Below, in pieces: positions 1-8,669 of a DNA stretch of 46,914 nt (position 1 is the first letter of the stretch; each line of letters starts with the position of its first letter). Location: positions 1 to 46,914 of the forward strand of contig PJAB01000073.1 of the NCBI GenBank assembly GCA_002887195.1, written 5' to 3'. The stretch comes from Chrysochromulina parva. Its lineage: Eukaryota; Haptophyta; Prymnesiales; Chrysochromulinaceae. The translations under genes were made by a program, and so were the position numbers. Under the pieces are notes generated by a model. It was not told the origin of the DNA. It was given only the letters and a program-made list of their open reading frames with translations, and did no database searches.

Positions 1-525
1 TCGGCACGACAGCACCTTCATGTCTCCCTGGTGAAATCACCATGCCAACCAGCCTGATGATCAAGCCCACGCTCTCGCCAATCATAGCTGCCTGCATGCC
101 TATACCTTCGCTTCGGAAGGATCCGATCCGCGCGGCTACCGTCTCCGCACCAACTCAGCTGTGAGGCGTCCTCGCGCTCTCGGCGATCCTTCTCCCGTCA
201 CCCGCGCGCTCCTGCCGCTTCACGCGTCGGGCCCTAGCTTTATAGGCGTCCGTCGTGCGAGTAGACGAGAAACGAGGTCGGATGGACGGACACACGCCAT
301 CAATACGCGACGGAAACGCGTGCCAAGTTTGATTTACCTTGGAGTGCTGTTTGATTTTGCGCAAAAGCATGATATGCATGCCGACCCGCTCAAACGCGTC
401 CCCCTATGGATCCTTCAAAGCTTCAAAGCAGCACTCAGTCGATTCTAATCGACAGTCACCATAGCACAGAGTGTGGCAACCAATTTGGGGTCTGGGGGCA
501 TGCAGTACGAACTCATCAATGCCGA
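1..525. other. left edge, no supported gene
   Basis: I see no gene here that I can defend. Open frames on both strands are short and without recognisable domains. The right part is probably the 3' flank of the DUF760 gene that ends at 526. Confidence 0.4.
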
Positions 526-1476
526 TCATCCTCGTCGCTCATCGCCGCCCATGGCTCGCCCAAGTTCCTCGCTCACTTCCAGTTGGCGCAGCTTGTAGCC
601 AGTCACCAGCTGCCACACGAGCAACTCCCTGAGCTTCAGCCCGCTCGTCTCCATGAACGACTCGCCCCCCACTCCCGATTCGGAGAGAATCTTCTCGATG
701 AGCGTGCGCATCGCTCCGAGCACGTCCTCCGAGATGGACGCAGTGAGACTCGCCACATCCTCCCGGCCAAGGCCCTGCAAATACGTCAGCAAGTCGCCGC
801 CGCCGCCGCCCTGCGCCGCCTCCGCCTTTTTGCTCTTGGCGAGCTCTCTGCGAAGTTCCATGGTTTCCCTGCGCAGCTCTGCCATGTACGCGCTCGCCTC
901 CACCTCCGTCTCCACCGTGTCCGACAGCCGCAACTTAATCTTGCCCGCCACAGGTGGCAGCGGCCTCGCCTCCTCGACGCTATCCACCTCGGGTGGGCTC
1001 AACGACGCGCCACCCACGTTCTCGCTTCCGGCAAGCGACTCGAGCAGACTGCGCCGGTACTCGGCATTACGAAACATGTAGCCGGTCATCTGCATGGAGA
1101 ACATAAGCGAGGCCAGGTTCTGGCCGGTCGACATAACGTTGACGTCATACAGATGCGGTGGCAGCTTGCCGAGTAGTGAGACAATAGTAGCCCGCACGGC
1201 CTGCTGCACGGCCGATGGCGCCGAGCTCGCAAATCCATCGATGAGCTCCGGTGGGGGAATTTTCTGGATGGCATCGACGTATCGATTGATTGGCCGTGCG
1301 AGTGGGCCGCTCTCGGCGTCATCCACGTCGTCCGCGTGGAGCCGCACCTGAGTGAGCCTTGGCAATGCCCTGGTGTGGCTGAGCCTTCTTGGCACAACAA
1401 GACCGAGGCGTTGCGAAGACGGGAAGGTGATTGATGTGCCGCTGAGTAGCGACGCCATGGCCATAAAGACGCGCAT
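526..1476 (-). CDS. plastid-targeted DUF760 domain protein
   Basis: Predicted 316-residue protein. The first ATG of the open frame is at 1476; the frame extends further upstream only through a GTG codon. The N-terminus (MRVFMAMASLL, then SITFPSS) looks like a signal peptide followed by a transit region with a phenylalanine, as used for complex plastids. Two related segments follow. The first has the pattern PPELIDGFASSAPSAVQQAV with MTGYMFRNAEYR near its end; the second begins LLTYLQGLGREDVASL and ends LLVWQLVTGYKLRQLE. From memory these fit the cyanobacterial/plastid DUF760 family, whose function is unknown. A charged, probably helical linker (residues about 195-220) joins the two. No intron is needed. 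The family call is from pattern recognition and not from a search. Confidence 0.7.
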   Translation of the reverse strand: MRVFMAMASLLSGTSITFPSSQRLGLVVPRRLSHTRALPRLTQVRLHADDVDDAESGPLARPINRYVDAIQKIPPPELIDGFASSAPSAVQQAVRATIVSLLGKLPPHLYDVNVMSTGQNLASLMFSMQMTGYMFRNAEYRRSLLESLAGSENVGGASLSPPEVDSVEEARPLPPVAGKIKLRLSDTVETEVEASAYMAELRRETMELRRELAKSKKAEAAQGGGGGDLLTYLQGLGREDVASLTASISEDVLGAMRTLIEKILSESGVGGESFMETSGLKLRELLVWQLVTGYKLRQLEVSEELGRAMGGDERRG

Positions 1477-1682
1477 CACCACAGGGGCGACCCGGCGTGT
1501 GACCGCGGACACACGCCACCGCGAGGGGCCACTCGCACCACGAGGCTCCCACTGAAGACCCCGACTCAGATCCTGTGAATTCACAGGCCTTCGGGCCTTC
1601 GTTCAACTGACCTGCTTAAATGGCTGATAGGCGCCGAGTTGAATCTCGGGGCCGGTCACTTAAAAATTCCACAGTGGCCAGG

Positions 1683-3257
1683 TCAGGGGTTCAATGCCTC
1701 CACAACGTGCTCCTCCTCCACCTCCCGCGTCCCACGACTGCTGATTGCTAGTCGCCGCTCGGCCGCCACCGCTACGCGTTCGCGCTTCGCCGCCGCCACG
1801 GCCGCCTTGGCCGCGCCTCCACGGGCCGAGGCAGGCCTGGCGCTGGCGGACGAGCTGCTGGCAGCAGCCTTAGCGGGCCCACCGTGGACCGCAGATGCCG
1901 TGGCGCCCCTGCCTCCTGCACCTCGGAGGCCGCCGGCACCTACCGTCAGTGTCTTGGGAGCTGCGGCCGCCTGAGCCGCTCCACCTTCGCGTGTGCTGCT
2001 CGCGTCAGCGCCTGGCTCCCTCCCGATCGTCTCCCTATCGCGAGGAGCCGTGGCAGCGGCTCCCGCAGCGGCCTCCGAGGAGACCGCGGGGCTGGCGCCG
2101 CCGCCCGCCGCCGCCGCCGCGAAACGTGCCTCGGCGGCAGCTGCTGCCTTATCGCGCAGCTGGGCGGGCGTCGGCGGCGCGAAAGGTGGCCGACTACGCG
2201 CGGCGGGTCCTTTTTGACTTGATGCTCCTCCTGCCACGAGCGCCGCCCCGAGCACCACCCGGCTGCGTGGCGCTCCTGGCGCGGCGGCAGCGCTGCGCGG
2301 CGGTGGTGGCGCGGGCTCGGCGGTGACACTGCCCAGGCGGTGGCCGGATGTGCCGTGCGCAAAGCGAGCACTTTCCGACATGGCTTGCATCTGGCGTAGA
2401 CGACCGACGTGCTCGTCCGCCTGGCGGTCGTAGCGTGCAAAGGTCGCCGCCGTGGAGCTGAGCGGCACGAACCCCCCCGAGTCTGCCGCGGACGACGAGG
2501 AGGAGCTGGCGCCCAAGGACGCGAGCGTGTGCACGTAGCCCGAACCCTCGCGAGCCCCGCCGTCGCTACAAGTGCCGCAGACGGCAGCCGAACTGTCGGT
2601 GAGCGGCAGCGGTGCGATGCCCTCGCGCTCAACTCCCGAGAGGAGGCTGCTCATGCGTGTGATACCACCGCACACGGCGTCGAGATGTGGCTTCTCCTCC
2701 GACCAGCCGCCGAGGTTGGACTCGGTCGTCTTGCCCTGACGCGCTCGCTCGGCCGCGGTCTCGAAGATGGTCGCGTGCGCGCCATACGGTTCGCCGCAGG
2801 AGCCGCATCTCCATGTCGATTGGAACCCCTTGCAGTCGCATCCCGGGTGCTTACACACGGTGGGCCGGCCATCAGGCTTGCGGTGATCGTGGTGCTCGTG
2901 CTTGCACGAGCACCGCAGGTGGGTTCCGCCTCGGCCGGGCACGTAGGAGAAGCACGAGCACTTGCACCCATCGACGCGGCAGCGGATTCGCTTGGAGTCC
3001 GTCTCGTACCACGCGTGCGAAGAGTACGAGTGCGTGCAGAAGCATCGCGTGGCTGGTCCGATGGTCTGGCACTCGGTGCGCGCGACCGGAGCGGTCCAGT
3101 ACACGTAGAGCCGGGCTCCTTGACTCTTGATCTGAAGCGCCTTCCGCGTTAGCTCCTCGAGGTCTGGCGTACTGGCCTGGCCCATGAGCAGATTGGCTTC
3201 GTAAAAGGAATCGACTGCAGCCGCGGCATCACGCTTGCTGAGGAAGTCCGAGGGCAT
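1683..3257 (-). CDS. FAM221-like cysteine/histidine-rich protein
   Basis: 524 residues from ATG 3257. Residues about 60-165 carry a dense Cys/His array (CFCTHSYSSH, CKCSCFSYVPG, CSCKHEHHDH, CDCKGFQSTW, CGSCGEPYGAH) followed by FETAAER. This order and spacing match my memory of the FAM221A/B family, which occurs mainly in flagellated eukaryotes; its biochemical role is not established. The array probably binds zinc. The C-terminal half (about residue 270 on) is low complexity, rich in Ala, Ser, Pro and Arg. It could be a disordered tail, or its end could be mis-modelled if an intron is present. The next gene is divergent, 255 bp away. Confidence 0.7.
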   Translation of the reverse strand: MPSDFLSKRDAAAAVDSFYEANLLMGQASTPDLEELTRKALQIKSQGARLYVYWTAPVARTECQTIGPATRCFCTHSYSSHAWYETDSKRIRCRVDGCKCSCFSYVPGRGGTHLRCSCKHEHHDHRKPDGRPTVCKHPGCDCKGFQSTWRCGSCGEPYGAHATIFETAAERARQGKTTESNLGGWSEEKPHLDAVCGGITRMSSLLSGVEREGIAPLPLTDSSAAVCGTCSDGGAREGSGYVHTLASLGASSSSSSAADSGGFVPLSSTAATFARYDRQADEHVGRLRQMQAMSESARFAHGTSGHRLGSVTAEPAPPPPRSAAAAPGAPRSRVVLGAALVAGGASSQKGPAARSRPPFAPPTPAQLRDKAAAAAEARFAAAAAGGGASPAVSSEAAAGAAATAPRDRETIGREPGADASSTREGGAAQAAAAPKTLTVGAGGLRGAGGRGATASAVHGGPAKAAASSSSASARPASARGGAAKAAVAAAKRERVAVAAERRLAISSRGTREVEEEHVVEALNP

Positions 3258-3512
3258 CCGCTGACGGTTTGACTTGTGACTAGTGACAAGAGACCGGCTC
3301 GAGCGCTTCTGTGCGGATTTGTCGCGCGTGTGAACGTTAACACGACGTATTGAAGTTGACTCAGAAGTGATTCCAACCCCTCAGCCCTTAACTTGACGTA
3401 ATTAAACTTGACATATGGAGTTTTTCGCGGGACATTTATGGGGTGACCTCCGCGCGGGGCAACCAAGCAGTCCTTCCTCCCCTCTTCTGTCCTCACTACG
3501 CACGCCACCTGC

Positions 3513-4583
3513 ATGTTAGTCATAATCGTCCTCGCGGCCGCCGCACAGCTGAGCAGCCTGTTGCCCAACGCCTTTTCTCGAAACGAGTGCGAGGAGATCG
3601 TCAATCTCTTCCGATCCTTCAAAGCCGAGAAAGACGTGCGAAGCAACCCTTTGCTCCCGCTCATGGAGGGTTCACCGTTTCGTGTGGCACGCGTGAACCG
3701 CTTTGACGATGGCACGGATCCCCATAGCATACGGAAGCTGCACGAGGCTGTGCTCGTCAGGGTCAGATCAGCTTTACGCGACCATGTCTTGGTCGACCAA
3801 TTGGAGACCGTCGATGCCTTCTCGTCGGCCGTCGCATTCACACTGCTGCACGAATTCGTCGCAGAGCAGCATGACCACTTCGACTGGCACATTGACACCA
3901 AACCAGGCGACGGTACTGGGCGGACGATGAACATCAACATCATGCTATCTGCTGGCGATGCCTACGAGGGTGGCGAGCTACAAGTTGGTAACACGACTTT
4001 GAAGCCGCAGCAGGGCTCCATTTACGTGTATCCTGCTGCGCTGCCACACAGGGTCACCAGGCTGCAACGTGGACGTCGATATACTCTCATACTAGCCCTC
4101 GCCACGCGGGACATGTCTGCGGCAGCGGGAGGCGTCGAGGGAGGCGTGGTATCGGATCGCAACGCCGACTACTGGCATGACTACTGGCGGGTGCGCGAGG
4201 CCGCCTTCGGTGAACTTCTGGCAGAGACGACTGGCAGCTTGGCGGATGAACCCAAGGTACACATATTGCACGGAGAAGTACTCGAGGCAGCAGGGCGAGA
4301 AGACGAGGCTCAGCAGGCTTTTTGCCGCTCCTACCGAGCACTCTCGGATGGCGGCCTGCGGCTCAGTGGCAGATTCTACGAATCGGGTGTAGAGGCGCTG
4401 CAGGCAGAAGGACGTGACCTTAAGCGTGCCGAGAGGTTTCTGGCCATGGCGGCCTGCATCGATAAAAATCACGGCGAGGCTGTGGCCGCCGTCGAAGTCG
4501 TGCGTGAGGCACTTGCAATCGTACGCCGGCGGGATGATAAGCGGAATGAAGGCGTGCCAACAATCAATGAAGAATTTCATTGA
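3513..4583 (+). CDS. secreted prolyl 4-hydroxylase-like 2OG-Fe(II) oxygenase
   Basis: 356 residues from ATG 3513, opening with a hydrophobic leader (MLVIIVLAAAAQLSSLLP) that predicts entry to the secretory pathway. The double-stranded beta-helix core shows the iron ligands H126-x-D128 (DWHIDT), the distal H179 (ALPHRV) and R189 (RRYT), which would hold 2-oxoglutarate. GGELQV and GSIYVYPA are typical of the P4H/PKHD group. The substrate may be peptidyl proline, but this is inference. Residues after about 205 (YWHDYWRVREAAFGELLAE onward) are helical and TPR-like with pairs of A/G-rich helices. Proline hydroxylation would feed the arabinosyltransferase-like enzyme encoded at 16946, though nothing in the DNA links the two. 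Confidence 0.8.
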   Translation: MLVIIVLAAAAQLSSLLPNAFSRNECEEIVNLFRSFKAEKDVRSNPLLPLMEGSPFRVARVNRFDDGTDPHSIRKLHEAVLVRVRSALRDHVLVDQLETVDAFSSAVAFTLLHEFVAEQHDHFDWHIDTKPGDGTGRTMNINIMLSAGDAYEGGELQVGNTTLKPQQGSIYVYPAALPHRVTRLQRGRRYTLILALATRDMSAAAGGVEGGVVSDRNADYWHDYWRVREAAFGELLAETTGSLADEPKVHILHGEVLEAAGREDEAQQAFCRSYRALSDGGLRLSGRFYESGVEALQAEGRDLKRAERFLAMAACIDKNHGEAVAAVEVVREALAIVRRRDDKRNEGVPTINEEFH

Positions 4584-4988
4584 GAAAGACCCGACTCATG
4601 TCGCGATGACGCTGGGCGAGACAGAAGATTTGTGAGGGGCGTTAAGCGGCGGGCGCGCGCGAGAGAGATACATAGACGGCAGTCGCGGGGCTGGTACGGG
4701 GCTGGGCTGCACGCGTTATTATATATATTATTTATACGACGGTCGACGCTCGGTCGGGCTGCACGCGTATATATATATAATATTATTTACATACTACGCA
4801 CGGTCGACGCTCGGTCGCTCGCGCATCCTTCTGTCTCGCGAGACGATAGTTAACGGTCGCTGAAGCGGCTTCGCCCGTAACGAACGCGAAAACGATCTAA
4901 ATGTCGCAAATTTGTGCGAGTACCCAGGCCTGAATTTTTTCGAAGTCGGTATCGGTCCACCTAGCGCAAGGTGCGCTGCACGATCGTT
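4584..4988. other. convergent intergenic spacer with AT-rich duplication
   Basis: The spacer lies between the oxygenase stop and the stop of the gene on the other strand. It holds an AT-rich imperfect tandem duplication (4704-4816) and an isolated CGCGAAAA at 4885-4892. No gene is seen. Confidence 0.6.
4704..4816. repeat. imperfect tandem duplication with AT core
   Basis: Copy one is 4704-4755 and copy two 4756-4816. Both begin GGGCTGCACGCG and end CGGTCGACGCTCGGTC. The middles are TA-rich (TATATATA) and differ in length (52 versus 61 bp). The AT core stands out sharply from the GC-rich surroundings. Confidence 0.85.
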
Positions 4989-6749
4989 TTAGAGTTGTTT
5001 AGCGTGTAGCAGAGGCGCAACAGCATTGACCGCCCGCGCCATCGAGCGCGGCATGGCGAGAGGAGGCAGCTGCAGCTCCACATTTTCGGATGCGCCCGCG
5101 CGCGCCGCATAGCGTGGGACGGCCACCGGGACGGTTCGGGCTGAGGCGGCCCCGCTGGCCTTACCGCTGGCCTTACCGCGGGGCGACGCGAGGGGTGGGA
5201 GGGGCAGCATGCGCGAGGAGGCGGCGCCTCCTGGCATCGAGCTCTTCCCCACCGCGCCGCTCGCTGATGCTGACGCCTGCGCCCTCGCGTCGCCTGCCGC
5301 GCAGGCTGCTAACTCTGACTCCGACCGCTCAATAGCCGCCGTAACCTCAGCGTCGACGTCGGGTCGTAACCGCCGGCGCTGGCGCCCTCGATGCGGGGCG
5401 CAGTCTCGGGCGGACCTCGGCTGATAGATGGCGCGCTGGAGCGGCTCCACGCGCCACTGGTGTCCAATGTCCTGGGCAGCCTTGGCGCCTCGCAATCCAA
5501 AGGGGTCGTCGTCGAGCGGGGCGGTCATGCCTGGAATCCGCTCGGCATGCCACCACTCCGGTTCGGCATAGGTGCTCATCCCAACGGCGGGTATGTGGAA
5601 GATCGAGCCGTCCATCGGCTTGCGTACGCCGTTGCGCATCATCGTCGGCAAGGAGTATGCGACGGGCGCCGTCCTCTTGCTTGGGCGAGCTCGCCGGCCA
5701 ACTCGAAGGCGCGCACCCGCTTCCTCATCCTCGAGGGTTGCGTAACTGTCAGGCTGACCCGCCAAGGAGGCGGGGGAGCATGCGAACTGCGCTACGCTCG
5801 AGGGCTGGCGAAGCAGCGGCGGCGGCGGCGCGCCGAGCGTCGTCGGCGCCGCGCTGGGCGGCGCCGCGCCCTCATCCAGTGGCAGGAAGCGCACGTTACT
5901 CGGGTCGGAAGGAGGCGCCTCGAGAACGGAGCACCAGAGCAGGTACACGAGCCCGTCCTCTGCTGGCTTCCAAGTGCATAGCTGTCGGAAGACCTTGGTC
6001 CTATAGTTGTGTTCCCTGTCGAACATCTCCGCGATATGCGCGCTGACCTCCGAGACGCGCGCGCGCAGGTGCTGATTGATCACGCTCGCGGAGCTCACGT
6101 TGCGCACGCCACCCTCAAAGGTCGCGAGTCGCTGTGCCACAGGATGCTTCTGGTCGCCCACGCTGTACCAATTGGTGCGCTGCTCCAAGGAGAGGTGATG
6201 CGGCGACCAGTCGGTGCGCAGGTGTGAGTTGTGCCCGCCAAAGGGCGCCACCCACCGCTGCAGCACGCCGTGCCCGTGCCGCGGCGAGTTGCACAAGAAA
6301 AACGAGAAGTTGGCCCTTGTCAGGTACAGCAGCTTGCAATTCTCCTTCGGCTCCGCGTTGACCCACAGCGCCACGATATCCTGCTCCTGCTTTCCCGTGC
6401 AGAAGGCCTCAATGATACGGTCGGTAACGTCGCTGCTTTTGATCTTCGAGTCACGCTTTCGCTTGACCAGCGGTAACGGGCCCTTCCGAGGTGAGCTCTT
6501 GCTGTCCTTGCTGTTGAAGTACCAGCTCTCGAGCTTCCCATACTTGTATGTGAGCGTGTCGGGAATGTGCACACGCGCTCTACATTTCCACAGCAGCTCG
6601 AAAAGCATGACCTGGAGCGGGACCTCGTCCTCGAGCGCGTCCAGCATTATTGTAGGGCCACAAACGAAATTTGTAACGTCATCAATTGATCTCATAAGCC
6701 AGGCAATTTGGATATTGAACCCCTTACGCGAGTGTGAAGCGAGATTCAT
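4989..6749 (-). CDS. conserved protist protein of unknown function
   Basis: 586 residues from ATG 6749. I do not recognise a named family. The first 290 residues look like a folded domain: residues about 130-215 contain LLYLTRANFSFFLCN, then GHGVLQRWVAPFGGHNSHL, TDWSPHHLSLEQRTN and LATFEGG, and a later strand LVYLLWCSVLEAPP. This order (an ...LQ+F...G.HN...WSP...LE+R...FEG...L..LCS pattern) resembles an uncharacterised family I recall from flagellated protists. The C-terminal half is Ala/Pro/Arg-rich and probably disordered. The start lies only 40 bp from the divergent ARP4-like gene, so the two share a promoter region. Function is unknown. Confidence 0.6.
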   Translation of the reverse strand: MNLASHSRKGFNIQIAWLMRSIDDVTNFVCGPTIMLDALEDEVPLQVMLFELLWKCRARVHIPDTLTYKYGKLESWYFNSKDSKSSPRKGPLPLVKRKRDSKIKSSDVTDRIIEAFCTGKQEQDIVALWVNAEPKENCKLLYLTRANFSFFLCNSPRHGHGVLQRWVAPFGGHNSHLRTDWSPHHLSLEQRTNWYSVGDQKHPVAQRLATFEGGVRNVSSASVINQHLRARVSEVSAHIAEMFDREHNYRTKVFRQLCTWKPAEDGLVYLLWCSVLEAPPSDPSNVRFLPLDEGAAPPSAAPTTLGAPPPPLLRQPSSVAQFACSPASLAGQPDSYATLEDEEAGARLRVGRRARPSKRTAPVAYSLPTMMRNGVRKPMDGSIFHIPAVGMSTYAEPEWWHAERIPGMTAPLDDDPFGLRGAKAAQDIGHQWRVEPLQRAIYQPRSARDCAPHRGRQRRRLRPDVDAEVTAAIERSESELAACAAGDARAQASASASGAVGKSSMPGGAASSRMLPLPPLASPRGKASGKASGAASARTVPVAVPRYAARAGASENVELQLPPLAMPRSMARAVNAVAPLLHAKQL

Positions 6750-6789
6750 GAACGTCTAGCGAAACTACGCGCGACAAAACTACGGGTAG

Positions 6790-8043
6790 ATGGCGACGTA
6801 TGGCACGTCTTTCGTGGGCACGCTGACCTTCGACGTCGGCTCGGTGACAACGCGCGCGGGCTACGCGGGTGAGGACTCACCGCGCACCATCTACCCGTCT
6901 TCGGTGTGCGCGTGGGTCGATGACAACGGCGGCCGGCGGAAAGAGGTGCTCGAGTACGAACCACGCTTTAGTGACGACACATTTGCACGCATGCAGGTGC
7001 GGCCGCTCCAGACGCGCGCCGGCGTCGTCGACGAGTGGGCGTTGCGTGCTCTTCTTGATCACGGCCTGCACCAGATCGGGTGCACCAGCTGGGCGGAGCA
7101 CCCGGTGATGCTGACCGAGCCAACCAGTGCCGGGCCCTCTGTGCGGCAGCGCACAGCTGAGTTCATGTTCGAGGAGCTCGGCGTGCCCGCGCTGTGCGTG
7201 GCGCGCTGCGCTGAGCTCGTGGCCATCGGTCTCGGCACGACGACCGCGGTCGTGCTCGAGCTGGGCGGAGAGGCGTCTACGGCGGCAGTGGTCGCTGACG
7301 GTTCGGTGGTCATGCGCTCGGTGCAGCGCTCGCCGCTGGGCGGCGTCAACATCGCGCGCACACTGCTTCAGCTGGTCTCGCGCCGGCCGGAGCTCGGCTC
7401 CACCGGCTTGCTCCCGGCGTGTGCGCTCCGCCCGCGCTGCGACCCCACCTACCGCGAGATGCGTGAGCACGAGTTAGCCCGAGGGCTGCTAGAGAGTGTG
7501 GGACGGTGCCTGGAGAGCAGGCAGGCGAGCGCGCAGATGCGCAAGTCCGGCAAGGCGGACACAGCGCGCCTGCCACCCGCCGAGTATGTGCTCCCCGATG
7601 GGCGCATCCTCGAGCTCAGCCAGGAGGGCGCAACCGTCGCTGAACATCTCTTCAAGGAACATCCGGTCGATGTGGGCTTGTTGACGCCGCTGCCTGCGCT
7701 CGTGATGAACGCGATCGGCTCGGTCGAGGGCGAGATGCACAAGGAGCTGCTGCGACACGTCATCCTCACGGGCGGGCTCACCTGCATGCCCGGCATGAAC
7801 GAGCGCCTCGAGGACGAGCTGCGCGCCGCCGCCGCTAAGTCCGCCACGCAATCGATCGTCAACCAGGCACACCGCATGACGCTCATGAACGCGAATGCGC
7901 ACGACCGCCGGCACGGCGCGTGGCTCGGCGGCTCCGTTCTCGGCAGCCTCGGCTCGCACACCGAGATCTGGATGTCGCGGGCGGAGTATGAGGAGCACGG
8001 TTCACCGCTCATCAGCCGCAAGGGCATGCAGTACAATTGGTGA
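6790..8043 (+). CDS. ARP4: actin-related protein, ARP4/BAF53-like
   Basis: 417 residues, intronless, from ATG 6790. The actin fold is clear: the phosphate-1-type loop FDVGSVTTRAGYAGED near residue 15, HPVMLTEPT near 105, AEFMFEELGVPALCVAR, then the adenosine-type motif RHVILTGGLTCMPGMNERLEDEL near 320 and AWLGGSVLGSL near 377. The combination of TEPT, a poorly conserved second phosphate loop (LELGGEAST) and RSPLGG fits the ARP4/ACTL6 subfamily better than conventional actin. That subfamily is a nuclear subunit of INO80, SWR1 and NuA4 chromatin complexes. Assignment to ARP4 rather than another divergent ARP is from motif memory. Confidence 0.75.
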   Translation: MATYGTSFVGTLTFDVGSVTTRAGYAGEDSPRTIYPSSVCAWVDDNGGRRKEVLEYEPRFSDDTFARMQVRPLQTRAGVVDEWALRALLDHGLHQIGCTSWAEHPVMLTEPTSAGPSVRQRTAEFMFEELGVPALCVARCAELVAIGLGTTTAVVLELGGEASTAAVVADGSVVMRSVQRSPLGGVNIARTLLQLVSRRPELGSTGLLPACALRPRCDPTYREMREHELARGLLESVGRCLESRQASAQMRKSGKADTARLPPAEYVLPDGRILELSQEGATVAEHLFKEHPVDVGLLTPLPALVMNAIGSVEGEMHKELLRHVILTGGLTCMPGMNERLEDELRAAAAKSATQSIVNQAHRMTLMNANAHDRRHGAWLGGSVLGSLGSHTEIWMSRAEYEEHGSPLISRKGMQYNW

Positions 8044-8219
8044 CGTGTGGGTCGGCCCGGCGCAGTGCCGACGGTGAGGAGAGAGGCGCCAGCTGCGCTC
8101 ATCGCCAAGCGTACATTTTGCGCGGCATGCGGCGGCCGACGTGGGCTGGTCCCTTATAGTGCTCTAACGAAGATTGTAATGAAACGAAACACTTGCGAGA
8201 TGGTAACTCTTAAGATACG

Positions 8220-8552
8220 CTACGATGGGTTTCCAACGATTGTCTCGCCTGGCATTACCCAGTGCCCACTGCCCGAGCGATAGACACCACGCGCCAGCTC
8301 CGCTTGCGCAGCCGCCTCGGCCACGCGCAGGCGCCCTGCGTCTGAAATCATCGTTTCTATTCGCCGTCGCATCCTTTCGACGATCAGTTCCTCTCGTTCG
8401 ACAGCGACGACCTCCGCGAGCTCCTCGCGCTCGGCTGCGAGCAGCGCCTGCATTGCGAGCGCCACCTGGCGTTCTGCCGGCGCGACAAGTATCAGCCGGG
8501 CGCTCAGCAGCACCATGAGTGGAAGGAGAACGAGTCCCCAGAGATGGCGCAT
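8220..8552 (-). CDS. small signal-anchored coiled-coil protein
   Basis: 110 residues from ATG 8552. Residues 4-25 (LWGLVLLPLMVLLSARLILVA) form one strong hydrophobic segment. A Glu/Arg/Ala-rich helix follows to about residue 90 (heptad-like, likely coiled coil), then a short tail GHWVMPGETIVGNPS. No family recognised. It is divergent from the RING gene with a spacer of 117 bp. It could be a small mitochondrial or ER membrane protein; this is inference from the layout alone. Confidence 0.5.
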   Translation of the reverse strand: MRHLWGLVLLPLMVLLSARLILVAPAERQVALAMQALLAAEREELAEVVAVEREELIVERMRRRIETMISDAGRLRVAEAAAQAELARGVYRSGSGHWVMPGETIVGNPS

Positions 8553-8573
8553 GGACGTCCACGACGACGCGTG

Positions 8574-8582
8574 TTTTTCGCG
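8574..8582. promoter_or_regulatory. E2F-like TTTTTCGCG in divergent promoter
   Basis: The site sits between the start codons at 8552 (-) and 8670 (+). The same TTTTCGCG core occurs at 3422-3429 upstream of the oxygenase and at 23194-23201 between the phosphoesterase and aminotransferase genes. It matches the E2F consensus by eye; no factor is shown. Confidence 0.3.
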
Positions 8583-8669
8583 AACTTTCGTTGAGCACGG
8601 TCAACTCGTGTCGCTTCACAGCAGTGGTCTTTTCTGTCCTTTCTGCTGGATTTCGTTCTCGTTGACGAA

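Noticed and set aside
1..160. Minus-strand open frame running off the left edge (MQAAMIGESVGLIIRLVGM...)
   Set aside because: About 50 codons and hydrophobic, possibly an exon end, but I recognise no family and it cannot be tested within the window.
406..1176. 256-codon open frame on the plus strand
   Set aside because: Lies antisense to the DUF760 gene. Its composition (His, Leu, Arg rich) is that of a shadow frame in GC-rich DNA.
1620..1700. tRNA-like GGGGTTCAATGCCTCC
   Set aside because: The T-arm-like stretch has no matching acceptor, D or anticodon stems, and part of it codes for the end of the FAM221-like protein.
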